Shown: positions 48,264-60,912 of the stretch, piece by piece | Layout of the letters: every line of letters starts with the position of its first letter | How positions within the stretch are numbered: position 1 is the stretch's first letter | Assembly: GCA_013396915.1 (NCBI GenBank) | Contig: VWZL01005003.1 | Coordinates: forward strand, 1-64,000 | Direction of reading: 5' to 3' | Source of the DNA: Stercorarius parasiticus | Taxonomy: Eukaryota; Chordata; Aves; Charadriiformes; Stercorariidae | Length of the DNA: 64,000 nt | Notes under the pieces: model-generated | What the model was told of the DNA's origin: nothing | What the model saw: only the letters and a program-made list of their open reading frames with translations | Database searches by the model: none | Position numbers and translations under genes: made by a program

Positions 48264-51200
48264 GTAAGTTGAGATTATATTTAACACCAGATAACTGGTC
48301 TGAATTTCTCTCTCTGTTTTTACTTGAAAATTCATATTAACTAGGATAAAAGTTTCTTGACTGTTAAAGCTGCAGTTCAAGTAATATACAGACTTTCCAT
48401 ATACTGACATTTATTCAATCAATTTAGCGAAGTAAGCGACTTATTTGTTAACTTTGTTTCCTATTTGTAGTTGGTGGGGGTTTCTGTCACTGCTATTACC
48501 TGTGGGATCTTCTAGGCTGTAATTGCTAGGAACTGAAATAAATCACTGTAAAACCACCTGGGAGAATGCACAATAGTTTTCTCTTAATACCTGTGATCGT
48601 GTTAAAAGATTTTAGTGGGAACAGTCTACCCTAGAGAAAGCCAAACACACCCTTGGTATGTAGGGTGTGGATCCTAGAGAATTTAAAGTGGATGAAGAGC
48701 TGCTGTTAAAAGATCCACAAAGGTAAAAAACCAAGAGAAATCACTGCTGAGCAAAATTAGGCACTTTCTGTAGCACAACGATGTTGATTGACTTAACGTT
48801 TGTGACACTGTAGAGCTGGGGATGGTGCAGGACTGTATCACTTAGTGAGGAGCTCTGTGACGGGTTTGCCCAGGTTAATCTAGTGTCTTTACAAAATGGT
48901 ACAAATGCAGCAGGACTGACTTAAGGGTTTGGATTTATGTGCCCTTAGCCTTGTACAGCTGTGCACAGAGAGGAAATGTGTTGCGTCAACCCCACGTTCT
49001 CACGCAAGCAGAAGTTAACCAATAGTAAGCACCAATTGTTCTTATGCACTTGGTACAGGAGATGCACAATTGTGTATGTAATCTTTCTTGCCAGTGAAAT
49101 ACAAAAGTACCAGCTGTGGTAGCTGTGTGATATAGACCTAGTACTTACTCAGAGGTCCTTTCCACATTCACGCTTATAAAATCAAGTTATTGAAGCAGTG
49201 GTGCTAGAAAACTTGCCTTTCCTCAGATTGGCGCTTCTGAACATAAAGTTCTTTGCTGAGGCTTAACCTTTAAATGACATCCTTCCATCTGAGTCCAGTA
49301 ATAGACTCTAGAGGATTCTGTAAAGGCAGGTTAATGTGCTGCCCATCTTTTCTGTAATGGCTGAATGATTGCAGTCTTTTCCCATGAAGTGAAAGACCTG
49401 ATTCAGTTCTCTCCTGAGCAATCTCCACATTATTGGTAACTTTGTGTGTCCTTCTGTGTTCTACTAAAGTTAGGAAGGAAAAATTCAAGAGCGGTGCCAG
49501 AAAAAAAGTCTATGAAAGGAGGAATATGATTCTGTACACTGGTGTTCACAGCACTTACCTAGAAAAGAGGAGTCTTGCAATTAATCTCCTAGTCTCAGGA
49601 TTGTTAATGAGTTTCACCCTGAGACTGCTTAATGTAAAGAACGGAAGCAACTGCTAAGCTGTGCTGTCAGCAGTACCTGAAATAGCTCATTTAGAATTAG
49701 CCATGATATTACTTTGATACAGCATTGTATTTTGCAAATTAGACATACCCACAGCTTATTAAAGCCCTGTCCATACTTGTTAATTAAATGGTGAAGAGTT
49801 GCTGGAGCTGGTAGCAGTTTTCCTTCCGAGGATGCTTAAAATGGTATAAACACTGTTGGGACATTTCTGGTTCAGATGCGGTGTCATGCTAATATTGCTG
49901 TACCACTTTCTACACAGCAGTGCTGTGTATTGTGTTGACGAGGAACCTTACTGGGCTGTTTGTGTTGTGTTCAGAGCCAGTCCTGGGGGCTGCTAACAGC
50001 CCTCGTTCTTCATTAACTTCAGGGTGGCTTGATTGTCGGTTTAATATTCACTGTGGACAAATGAGAACATTTAAACAACCTGTTCCTGATTTTTCTCAGA
50101 TTGTTTCATGAAATATTTTCAGATATCTTGGAAGATTTGTTGTACTGCTGAACTCTTCCTTTTAACGATGTGTGTTCCCTAGATGAAATGCTGAAGGTGG
50201 ATACAATATTTTCACGCACATTTAAATCCTTGCCTCCTTAATTTTTTCCTTCTTTTCCCGGATTTGTGCCTAGAAAATAGCTGAAAATTCTAGTCTAAAA
50301 AATCTTGATGGATAAGAAAATAGTGGGGTTTTTTGTGTGTGTTCTAGAGTATTTCAATACAGTTGTAAATTATTTTGTAAACAAAAAAACAAGTCTTAAA
50401 AGTGGACAACAAATGGCTTTCTTTCAGTATAAGTTCATGCTGCTTTGTGCTGGAAGACAAAACTAACTCACTTTCACCATTTATTATTTTTAATTTTTGA
50501 GGAGGGAAGAAGTGGATGTGTTTCATTGGTTAGACCTGACCCAAGCCACAGAAAATTCAACGAATGAAGGAGCAGTATATCATCTGGTCAACTTAATAAT
50601 TTCTTTCAAAAAAGAGGAGTCTGTAACTTCTCAGTACCATGTCTGCTTTCACATTTTGATGAAAGTGAACCATGAAACAAAAGGATAAAGGAGAGCTGTA
50701 TTCAATATTCGTGACTTTTTCCTTGACAAATATTTTTTCCACCCCTATTAAAGTATAGAAGAAAATGTGGAAGAAAAAAGGCAATTGATTGGCAGATTGA
50801 AAGACTTCAGAGATTTTTACCTCTTTGACACAACATTGCGTTATGTACGAAGCATTCAGGAAAATATCTTTTGCTTTTGTGTTTCATTTTAGGATGCCTT
50901 TTTGAAGGATATGTAATCTTTTGAAAGCTGACTTTCATTTGTTTGCAATATTACTCTGCTGACTTTTCCCATGATCAGTTACATCCCAAAATATAAAAGG
51001 TCATGTAGTCAAAGGGGTAATGAAGCAGAAAATAACAAGAATGCCTTAAACTCTTTCCTTAGAAGGGAGATGTAAGGCATACGTTGGGTAAAAATCATGC
51101 CTGTAGGAACGAAAACAGCGTGAGTGATACAATTGATGCAGTATTTTCCCTTTATATTTGCTGTTTGTGTGGGTGAATATGAAACAATAAGATCCAGATA

Positions 51201-54200
51201 GAACATGGTTGTCTATGTCAGTTTGTTGAAAAGCAGTGTCATACGGAGTGCTTTAAAACACACTGGATTTGCAGATAGATCTAGTTCCATCTCATGGTAA
51301 AAGAAGTCTTTTCAAAAAGTCCATGAGATGTAGCAGCTCTTTGACTTCAGTCTGTGTTGGAGCCCTTATTAATTTTTCTGTTTCCTTTACTCTTTATTAC
51401 AAAGTGTATTTGAGTATTTCTGCAGCTTAGTCCCTGGCTGTATGATACCATTACAATTTCCATAACAATAGTGTGTAAGAAACGATAGTGGATTAATTTG
51501 AGAGAAACATCAGGATAGACATATACCTGAGAAGGTAAAATTCCAAGAAGATTACATTTTTTCCCCCTCCACACTTTCTTCTGTTCTAAAAGATACTTTC
51601 CAAATTCTTATGTCCTCCATTTTTCCACCAGAGAGCCATTGATTTGAAGCTAAAATAATCTACAATCACAAGTTGACCCCAAAAAGGACTCTCCTACTTC
51701 TCAAGCTTCCCGTGCAAAAAGTTTTTATTTATGTTGCCCTGCTCTCTCTTTTCATAAAATGTGTAGATCATTTTAAGTCACAGGTTTGCCCTGTTCCCCC
51801 TCCATAACCCATGTGATTTGTTTCTCTTAACAGCCATGATTCTGCAAGTGATCGCCCATGAAGTCTTTGCTAGACTTTATTACTCTGTGTGTAGTAATAT
51901 AGTAGCACTCTAAATCATGTTTCTGAAGTAAGAAGACGAATGTGGATTTTGTTTCAGAGGGTTTGTGGCTTTCCTGCAGTTTAGAGGGATGTGAGCTTCT
52001 TTTGTGGTCAGTCAATCCAAGAACATTTCTTGAAAAAATAAATTCCATTTTCATAAAGACAAAAGCAGAAATAGATGGTACAATCTACTAAACAAGCACA
52101 CTAAATACAGCCTTTAGAGAGACACTGAGGCCAGAAGAAACTGCTGCCTGCTGAATTCCCAATGAAAAAGAAAACATCTCTCATCTTAATGTCTGCTGGT
52201 TGCTTGTGGAAAAGTGAACTATGTTGTATTTTGCAAAAAGAAGTTGGGGACATTCTTACTCATGTCTGGTAAACTCTCTTTGCAACGATAATGGATTTAT
52301 TTAAATTTAACTACTATTTTTAATTCTCGGGTTTAGAAAGGATGGTATTCTAGTGCAGGCTCCCTTTCAATTTTGGATAATTTTTGAGGCAGCTACACTT
52401 TCTAGACAGAATCATGCAGTTCATTTGATAGCTAAGTCTAGACCAGTGTTCTACTATTTGTCAGAATTAGTTTTGAAAAAAGTCAGGCTCGTCTTTGGGA
52501 TTGACGCAGATTTTTGTCAGGTGGTCAGCTGAGAAACGAAGCTGCCTTTTTTTTCAGGGTTGAAATAAGATCCAATTATTCACTATATCAATGTGTAGAC
52601 AATACATGATACCTAAAATACAATATTGTGGATTTTTGCATCACTCAAAAAAGGACCAAATATCAAATGTTCGGCCTGCAAGAAAGAGAATACCTAGGCA
52701 CTGTTGTGGTACATTTTCTGGACAATTTTTTTTTTTTTTTCACATTTAGAAGCCATATAAAGAAAGGGAAGATATTCCTATTCAAAGACGGTATTTGGAT
52801 TCAGAAGCTTCTTAGTCATAGCTCTTTATTTCTAAAGTGCTTTTGCTTGCTTAGCCCTCCAAGAATACTCTGGTGATCCAGGCCATTAAGGGTAGTTAGT
52901 GACACCACTCATGAGCCATAAAATGCCAGTAACTGACTCCCACAGTAGCATCTGATATGTGTTTTGGAAGATGTTCTTATTTAGATATGTATAAAATTTG
53001 AAGAGTTCTCCATATGTTTCTGGACCTAGATTGGATTCTGATTTTTAAGGGTAAAATAAAAAAAGATAGGTATTTTTAAATCTTCTGGTGTGCAAGGTAT
53101 TTCAGTTTCAAAACTGTGTAGAGTAGTACTAACATTAAATGAAAGAAGTCTGATTACATGCATTTCAGTGCCAGACAGCCTCCAGATTTATTCCACAAGA
53201 GATATGGCAGTTTTGAAGGTGTGAGGTTGAACGAATGATTTCAGTAAGGCACTTTGAGCACTTTATGCTTTTACACAGTAGTATTTTTGAGGCACAGAAT
53301 GTAGTCACAGGCTCGCACACTTAGGGAAAGCAGTTTTGCTGTGAAAATCTTCATTGCTTGCTAGAATGACATTCTATCCTAAGTATATTTATTTTCACAC
53401 ATCTATGTTTTTCACTGCCCTTCAGCGAAATGTGTGGCTTTTCATTCAAATGATTGCCCATATGCTCTTTCCACTGCTGGTGTAAGAGTGCAGCTGTCTA
53501 CTTGAGCTGTGTCTTTGTCCAGCAAACGTGTGTCCAGAGATTATTAGTGCTTTGTAGGGCAAAACGCACCAGCTGTACTTCACTTTTCTCTTAACTATCT
53601 GTTGCCTCAAAATGTAATTTCCTATTGTCTGAATTTAAGAAACTTGTATTTCTTTGGAGTTCTAGTAAATTATCACTAGATTCCGTTGCGATGTTGAAGT
53701 CTCTTGCCTTTCAATACTGCCTCACAGCTACATGTGTCTGTCCAAGTACTTCTCTTTTGCAATCAAAGCTTCATGAACAAGAGCTCATAATGCCTGAACT
53801 CAATATATGAACTCATAATGCCTGAAGAAATCCTATATCCCTGGGTTTGCTGTGTCTGCAAGAGAAAGCCCAGTTTCAGATTTATCTTCAGGGTGTATCT
53901 GTGGTGAAGAAGGCTGAGGTCAGAAAGCCCCAAGGTAGTTTGAGTGGTCTTTGAAACATCAAAGCATACAAGCTCTACAGTTCTGTTTTGCAGAGGACCA
54001 GTTTGTGTTCTGCATGTAGCTACCTTGTCCTGCTTTGACAAGGTAGGAGCTCCTGCAATCCCCTTCCTTGTTGGTTATGTTGACTGTGAGGGCTGACATC
54101 AATGACACAAAAGCGTCTCCCCTTCTCTCAGGTCTCCGTGCCATAAACCTTTACAGAGGCCTGAGCTCTTGACTTTTGCTTCAGCTGGATGAGGTGATGT

Positions 54201-56124
54201 GGCTTTCACCAAAGCTGTGGTATCCATCTGACTGATGAAAATATAGCCTTGCAGGGACACCTGAAATCCAAAAGAAAAATACCAATCTTGCATTATGAAG
54301 TTGTGCTGGACGCACTGCAGTTTTTGACCCTCTGTTCCTCCATGGACATTGTAGTCCTCCCGACTACCATTGAATAAATTTGTTTGAGATTACCAGGACA
54401 ACTCACGTTTTTCAAAGGATTGGTAGCTCGAACAATGAATTTACCCACCCTCTACTGCTGTAAAAGGTCATTCTAGTTACTCCATCCAACATTTTCAGTC
54501 TTCAGAGTGACTGCTGCTGTCCTTTCTAAGACTGCTTTCTCTGCTCACTGAGTTGAGGTGACTTGGCTCGCTACCTGACATCACAGTACCTCAACTCACA
54601 ACAACTGAGACACTGAATCCTTAGATTCCCCTTTCATAAGGTAGTATTTATGGTAGTACATGTATTTTGCTATTTTGTTGCTAGCAAGAAATATAATACT
54701 TCATGGGTTTAGGCCCTTCAAGAGGTTTGAGAGAATAAAATGCAGTATTACTGGCTGCGTGCTACGCTTTTGTCTCCTTTGAAAATGATTTTGTATTAGA
54801 ATTCAAAATCAGCATAAACTGAAGATGTAAATTCCTGACTGCAGCCATTTTCTGCTGATACTGAAGGTGCTCAGCAACTCTCAGGGTAGGGTTTTTAGGA
54901 AGGTTAGGGGAGACGTCTCAAGATCCCCGATTGGTGATGCCATTGTGCATTAAAGATGAAAAGCTTGATAAAGCATATTAACAAGAAGTGATGAACAACT
55001 GACCTGTGTTTATCCTAACAGAACTAGATCCAGAATCTTCCATTGGTGGTAGCAGTGATGATCTTTATTGTGTAACTATAACGGACCTTTTTACTGCTAT
55101 AACCTGTAATCAAATAATACAGTAAACACTTGTAATCCCTGCCTATGCTGTGGCTTTTAGTTCTTTGTCCTCTGTAAATGTTTCATGAGAAGAAAATTAA
55201 AAATCCTGTCTTTGTTAGACTAGGCAATGCAACAACGCAGCTGATTCCAGAAATTTAGAAGAAGAAAATAAAGCAGAATCATTTCTAAATACATCTAAAT
55301 CTGTGTAAATTTTGTATTTACTTTATAACATTTGTCCATACCTCAAAAAGCATCTAGATAAACTAAGAGGAATTCAGTTGTCTTTCATTAGAAAAGCACT
55401 ATGGTTAAGTAATATTTCAGATTCACCAAAATGCTGAAGAAGGTTTCTAATCATCAACCATCTAAGAAGTTTTTTCAGAATGTACTCCCCGTTTCTTAGC
55501 ATGTGTTAACTTGCAAAATACTTGTAAAAAACTTTTAAAGTGGTTTTTGTATTTTCAGTAAGACATTGCATATTCTTAAGGAAGAAATGCTGGAATTTAT
55601 AATGTTAAAACTAGAGCCTAAAATTACTAATATAATAATTGACTGTTGCCTTATGTATACTGATTGTCATTTTATAATAATTCATTCCTTTTCCTCTTTC
55701 TGGTTACCTAAAGTTAGCTTGACAGAAATAGAAATCAAATTGTCAGTATGGAGGTCATAATCTGTTGTTCTTAAAATGTTAGGATTTATGAAAAATAAAT
55801 TATTATGCTGTTCTAAATTTGAATACAACTTATTTAATTTGCTTTGTGTAATTTCCTTTTCTATATCTTATAGTGGAATATATCTGTAGAGTATCCTTAA
55901 GGCATGGGTCTCTTCATTTGAGTTCTTCTATTTTTGAGGGCTGGAAAAAGAGGGGTTTTTTCTTATATTAGACCATTGCATCTTTTTTCTTAGTTCTATT
56001 ACTAACTGAGAGGAAAAAAGTCAAAAGATACATATTCTGCTTTTCTCACAGTGCATAGCCTTGCACTGTCAAAAATGTCACAGGTTAATGGTACAACTGA
56101 GCTCCATTTATCTTATTCTGACAG
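48264..56124. other. Non-coding stretch, probably intron
   Basis: About 8 kb of AT-rich sequence with short scattered open frames lacking splice context. A 15-bp direct repeat with a 28-bp period (CTCATAATGCCTGAA) lies at 53784-53826. Nothing else recognisable. Confidence 0.5.
53784..53826. repeat. Direct repeat, period 28 bp
   Basis: CTCATAATGCCTGAA occurs at 53784-53798 and 53812-53826, identical. Confidence 0.65.
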
Positions 56125-56166
56125 CTCGCCCAACCTCGTACATCTAGCAACAACATCCCTCCTAAA
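56125..56166 (+). CDS. Candidate 42-nt exon, same gene
   Basis: The acceptor TCTTATTCTGACAG and the consensus donor AAA|GTAAGTG enclose 42 nt that read LAQPRTSSNNIPPK in phase 0. The Pro/Ser/Asn-rich peptide suits the linkers in PG-repeat proteins. It is phase-compatible with both the 48177 exon and the 21657 exon. The donor is as strong as any in the window. The exon is short, so the evidence is splice-site quality plus phase, not homology. Confidence 0.5.
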
Positions 56167-56929
56167 GTAAGTGACATTTTTAGCCTTTGTTCTTTTCATA
56201 TGGGCCTGTTAAAAGGATTTGCAGTAATTCTACATTGAGTTTATAATATGTCCTTTCTTATTATATGGAATTACAGTGGAGAAATTTTAGGCTAATTTAG
56301 TTCCATAGAATAATTAATACACTGTTGAAAATTAAAGTTTCACCTTAGAAATCTGAAATTATAGTAATGGTACAGTGCCATGGATTTTGTGAAAAATGAT
56401 GGTATGTATTTTTAATTTTACAACCTTTCTATTACACTTGTTCAATTATTTATGCAATCTAAAAAAGGCCAGCATGTGTTAGACAGCGACCTAATTTTAT
56501 CCTCAAAAAAAGTATGATTCCTAGCCAGTGGTTACTTATTGATGACTTATAAAATGTACCCAGAGATTTTTGCTGGAGTGAGTTTTATAAAACCAGGGCT
56601 AACTAAAATCCAAATATTGCATATTTAAAAGATAAGTTTGTTTCCTTAAATATGTCAAAAATGACTATCGTGTCTTTATAGGCAACAGCTATATGAAAGC
56701 AAACTGAAAGCCCTCCCAAACTTGTCACATTTTCAGAGATGCTTGATTAAATTCAATTTAATAGACTTAGATATCATCTTTAATTTTGGATGGCAGAAAC
56801 AGTTGGGTTTTTTACTCTTGACTTGTGTTTCAAATGCTTTCTTCTTACTTTGTATAAATTGTGTGTTAGATACAAAGAGGGATAGTTGTCTTTTATGATC
56901 TGGGTACAGTGCAGCTTTATTGAATTCTG
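56167..56929. other. Non-coding intron-like stretch
   Basis: AT-rich, no gene or repeat recognised. Confidence 0.55.
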
Positions 56930-57000
56930 TGGAGAACAGAACAGAATAGTTCATTTGGAAGGGACCTACAAAGATCATCTAGTCCAACTCAAAGACTGTA
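56930..57000 (-). mobile_element. CR1 LINE 3' end fragment
   Basis: TTGGAAGGGACCTACAAAGA followed by TCATCTAGTCCAACTC is the complement of a CR1 3' end. Sequence to about 57075 may belong to the same copy but is diverged. Confidence 0.75.
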
Positions 57001-57075
57001 GTCTTTTGAGTAGGTCTGGACAGGAGTTCTGGATGCCTCTGAGTTTTGGGCAAGTCCATTCCCTTCTTAAAAATT

Positions 57076-58373
57076 CAATTCTGCATTTATAGATTTGAAA
57101 TAGTAATGATTTCCTTTGTGAAAGATTTGAAAGCTTCTCAAAAAAGGCAGATCTCCTTATAATATTTCTTTTCTGCTCTCCCCATATTTATAAGAAAGCA
57201 GACTACATAATTTGCACCCCCGAGGAAGGGACCATACCAAGACTATTCTGTAACAAATCTGGCAAAAGTAAGACTATTCCCCTCCTTGTATTTACAATAC
57301 CTGGACCAAGTTCTGTATGGTGTCTCCTGGATCAATCCATTTTTACTCAAAAGAATTTACTCTTACCTTACATTAACCATTCTTTGTTTCTCCACATTAT
57401 TTCATGATGTTTCTGTGTTATTTCACAGAAAGGATAAAGTTAATGATATTTCTTTATCAGTTTAAGTTTCAGGAAACAGTTCACATTTGATAAGGTTCAA
57501 TGTATATTTCAGCACAGATAATTTGAGTACCCAGGAGCAAAGAATGAAAGTAAGGGACACTGTCTTTGAAAATACAGTTCACTGAAGAAGAAAATAAAAC
57601 CATAACCCTCCACAACAACCCATCACTACAGAGCACTTCATCCATCTCTCCCCAAAAAACAACGAATCAACAAACCCCACCTCCTTAAAGATGCATTTTG
57701 AACTTTTACAGAAATACTATGGCTAAAAAGGCTAATGTGCAGCTTTATTTGTTGTTTTGCTTGCTTTTTTTTTTGTTTCAACTAAAAAGTTATTATATCT
57801 AAAAGTTGACATGGGAATTTGATCTTTTCCATGTATGCAGGATTAACAAGCTTCAGATAGAACATTAATAAGCTTAATACTAGATATGAATTTGGTGTCC
57901 CATTTCAAGAAGGATGAAAGCATACCGGGATGGATCCGGGGGATAACGACATAATACAGAAACTTGTGAAAAACAGATTTTGTGAATCTTAAGGAAGAAC
58001 AGTTTGAGAGTCCACTGTGTGGTCAGATAGACAACTAGAGGAACAGTGTTTTTAACAAAAAATGGCATAAACAATCCTGACATTGTATGAGAGCTGGTTA
58101 GTGCCCTTTTATCTGTGTTTACCCAGTGATGCGCTGCTATGTGTTTCTCAGTCTTTCAGATAAAGACCTCAAAATATCCAAGATTAGACCTTAAGCAAGT
58201 TTAACCATTTTTCTAGCATATAACACATGAAGTTTTGTAAAAGATTACCAGGGGCTACTACTTGGGGACGTGGAAATCAGAATAGAACGTTTTTCTGCTA
58301 AACTGAATGGAACTGAGAATAAACTGAGAATGGGGGGGAAAGGAGTGCAGTATATCTGTCTGAAATCAGCAGA
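57076..58373. other. Non-coding stretch
   Basis: AT-rich. A segment at 57203-57268 has exon-like borders but its phase does not fit the model (see rejected list). No gene supported. Confidence 0.5.
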
Positions 58374-58440
58374 AAGAATCATAGAGTCTTCATGGTTGGA
58401 AAGGACCTTTGAGATCATCGAGTCCAACCATACACACACA
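58374..58440 (-). mobile_element. CR1 LINE 3' end fragment
   Basis: GAATCATAGAGTCTTCATGG, then GGTTGGAAAGGACCTTTGAG and ATCATCGAGTCCAACC, are the complement of the CR1 3' end of a different subfamily. It is followed by a short ACACAC/A-rich stretch. Confidence 0.82.
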
Positions 58441-58834
58441 AAAAACCCCATTTCTGGCTTTCATGGAGTCTGCCAATCCACCTTCTGATGAGAAGAGTTA
58501 AAATACATAGTAGCAACGTAAGCGTAAGCACAAATGAAACCACTAGCATTGCTTGTCTGGAGTTTATTCCCTATAATCAACAATGTCCAATGAGGGAAGG
58601 TAACACTAGTCTTCAAAGTTATGCCAGCTTTTCAATGTATTTTAAAGTAATTTATGCTGTTTGCTAAAAATTGAGCTGCTTTTTCTTCAGTCAATCGTTC
58701 CTAATAGATTTCTAACATAATGGAAGTTTTATGACAATGGCTCAAGTTTCTTCAGGTATAATATTGTAGCTGATTGACATACAGTAATAATAACTACAGT
58801 TATTTTATTTCAGCATTAATAGTAATTCTAAGGG
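58441..58834. other. Non-coding spacer between CR1 copies
   Basis: AT-rich spacer, nothing recognised. Confidence 0.55.
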
Positions 58835-59325
58835 ACATAAGAAGGACATGGACCTGTTGGAGCAGGTCCAGAGGAGGGCCACGAAGATGATCAGAGGGCT
58901 GGAGCACCTCTCCTATGAAGAAAGGCTGAGAGAGGTAGGGCTGTTCAGCCTGGAGAAGAGAAGGCTCCAGGGAGACCTTATAGCCGCCTTCCAATATCTG
59001 AAGGGGGCCTACAGAAGAGATGGGGAGGGACTCTTTATCAGGAAGTGGAGTGATTGGATGAGGGGTAATGGTTTTAAACTGAAAGAGGGGAGATTTAGAT
59101 TAGATATCAGGAAGAAGTTCTTTACTGTGAGGGTGGTGAGGCACTGGAACAGGTTGCCCAGGGAAGTTGTGGATGCCCCATCCCTGAAGTGTTCAAGGCC
59201 AGGCTGGATGGGGCTTTGAGCAACCTGGTCTAGTGGGAGGTGTCCCTGCCCATGGCAGGGGGGTTGGAACTAAATGATCTTTAAGGTCCCTTCCAACCCA
59301 AACCATTCTATATTTGTCTGATTCT
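58835..59325 (+). mobile_element. CR1 LINE, 5'-truncated copy with long open RT fragment
   Basis: From the GACATGGACCTGTTGGAGCA start to the TTCCAACCCAAACCATTCTA end this is a typical CR1 3' region. An open frame at 58848-59219 encodes 123 residues of the reverse-transcriptase C-terminus, with [28 protein letters not shown] and [16 protein letters not shown]. After that point the expected continuation is lost to a frame change, so the last ten or so residues are out of frame. Upstream reverse transcriptase and endonuclease are missing. It is among the better-preserved CR1 copies here. Confidence 0.93.
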
Positions 59326-60144
59326 GTAATAAATCAAATGAAATATACTCTTTGAGTTGTTGGATTTTACACAAAGGTATCCCTTACAAATAGTGCTACT
59401 GCATCATTTATGTATTTCACTGGAAGTTATTGAGAAGATATTTTGTACACACTGAGACTTGTACTCTAAAATTTTCTTCTTTGATGACTTAAATCTTTAT
59501 TTTAGGATATAAAAATAAAAATTATTTTATATTAATTTCTGTGGATTATGGGATCCTGCTGACTGTAGTTAATACAAGAATAATTTGAGTACAATTCACA
59601 TTCACCAGAAGTATTAACAGAGCACGTTTTTATAAAATGATTAGATAAAATTAGTGTTTAAATTAATGAGTTTATACAGTGATAAATGTATTTTTTTCAG
59701 TAGCATTGGTGGAGTTTTTTTCCCCTCCCAAATGTTTTTTTTTTTTTTTTTCATTTGTGTCCTAGTGACACAAACATTTAGGAACATCCCATTGTGAACA
59801 TTTCTTTAATTTTTTTCTTTTAATTGCTTGAATGGCATCACCTGCAACTAGCCGTCAAAGTGAATGTGTATTTATGCTCTGTCAGTGTCAAGCTGCCCCA
59901 GGTAGACTCTAATCGTTTAGAATCAGATGGAGCTTAACTGTGTTGCTATGCAAGTTTTACCGGCAAGTAAATAGTTTAAATATTATTGATTGTTTTAATG
60001 ATGGGTTTTCAGTCAGGAGTTGATTTAATATAGATATTTAGTATCTGACACAAACCAGTATATAATAACCATGAAAATAACATCTGAAACATATTCATTT
60101 TGAAACAGTTTATCAGAAAATGATTGTATAAATATATCCATTGT
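59326..60144. other. Non-coding spacer between CR1 copies
   Basis: AT-rich, with a poly(T) tract near 59730-59750. No gene. Confidence 0.55.
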
Positions 60145-60308
60145 GTTTCATAGAATCATGGAATATCTCAAGTTGGAAGGGACTCATAAATATCATCGAG
60201 TCTAACTCCCTGCTCCTTGCAAGACTACCGAAAACTAAATCATACGACCTAGATCATCGTCCAGATGCTCCTTGATCTCTGACAGGCAGAACTCCGACAG
60301 TATCAGGT
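60145..60308 (-). mobile_element. CR1 LINE 3' end fragment
   Basis: CATAGAATCATGGAATATCT then AAGTTGGAAGGGACTCATAA is the complement of a CR1 3' end. The remaining 110 bp (TCGAGTCTAACTCCCTGCTC and on) continue the same element. It sits tail-out, about 90 bp from the oppositely oriented copy that follows. Confidence 0.85.
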
Positions 60309-60399
60309 AAGCTTTGCAATAATTTACTGATTACTTTAAGATGAAAAGCTCTTTGTCACTTTAAGTGATTTTAACCTTTGTCATTTTGAAGGACTTTGA

Positions 60400-60912
60400 T
60401 GGCAGGGAGGGTTTCATTTGTCTCAGCACTGGTGAGGCCACACCTGGAGTACTATGCCCAGTTCTGAGCTCCCCACTGCAAGAGAGACATGAACATAACA
60501 CAGAAAGTCCAGTGAAGGGCCACAGAGATGACTAATGGTTGGAGCATGTCTCATATAAGGAAAAGCTGAGAGAGCTGGGACACCCCACAGAAGAGAAGGC
60601 TCAGGAGATCTCATCCATGCATACAAATACTTGAAGGGAGGGTACAAAGAAAATGGAGCCGGGCTCTTTTCTGTGGTGCCAGTGACAGGACCAGAGGCAG
60701 TGGGCACACACTGAAACACAGGAGAGCCCATCTGAACATTGAGAAACACTTTTTCACTGTGGGTGTGACTGAGCGCTGTCACAGATTGCTCAGGGAGGAG
60801 GTTGTGGAGTCTCCGTTCTTGGAGATATTCAAAAGCAATCTGGACATGGCCCAGCTTGAGCAGGTGGGTTGGACCAGATGACCTCCAGAACCTCAGCCAT
60901 TCTGCAATTTCT
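60400..60912 (+). mobile_element. CR1 LINE, older 5'-truncated copy
   Basis: Begins around GTGAGGCCACACCTGGAGTA and ends around GGTTGGACCAGATGACCTCC. In between are AAGGGCCACAGAGATGACTA and TGAGAAACACTTTTTCACTG, all CR1 3' region. Frames are broken by many indels, so it is older than the copy at 58835. The 119-codon minus-strand frame at 60423-60782 is its antisense shadow. Confidence 0.88.

Noticed and set aside
57203..57268. Exon-like segment with AAGCAG acceptor and AAA|GTAAGA donor
   Set aside because: Only one phase is open, and it requires two leftover bases from the upstream exon, whereas the 56125 exon ends on a codon boundary. The tract before the acceptor is also poor.
60423..60782. 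119-codon minus-strand open frame
   Set aside because: Antisense of a plus-strand CR1 copy.
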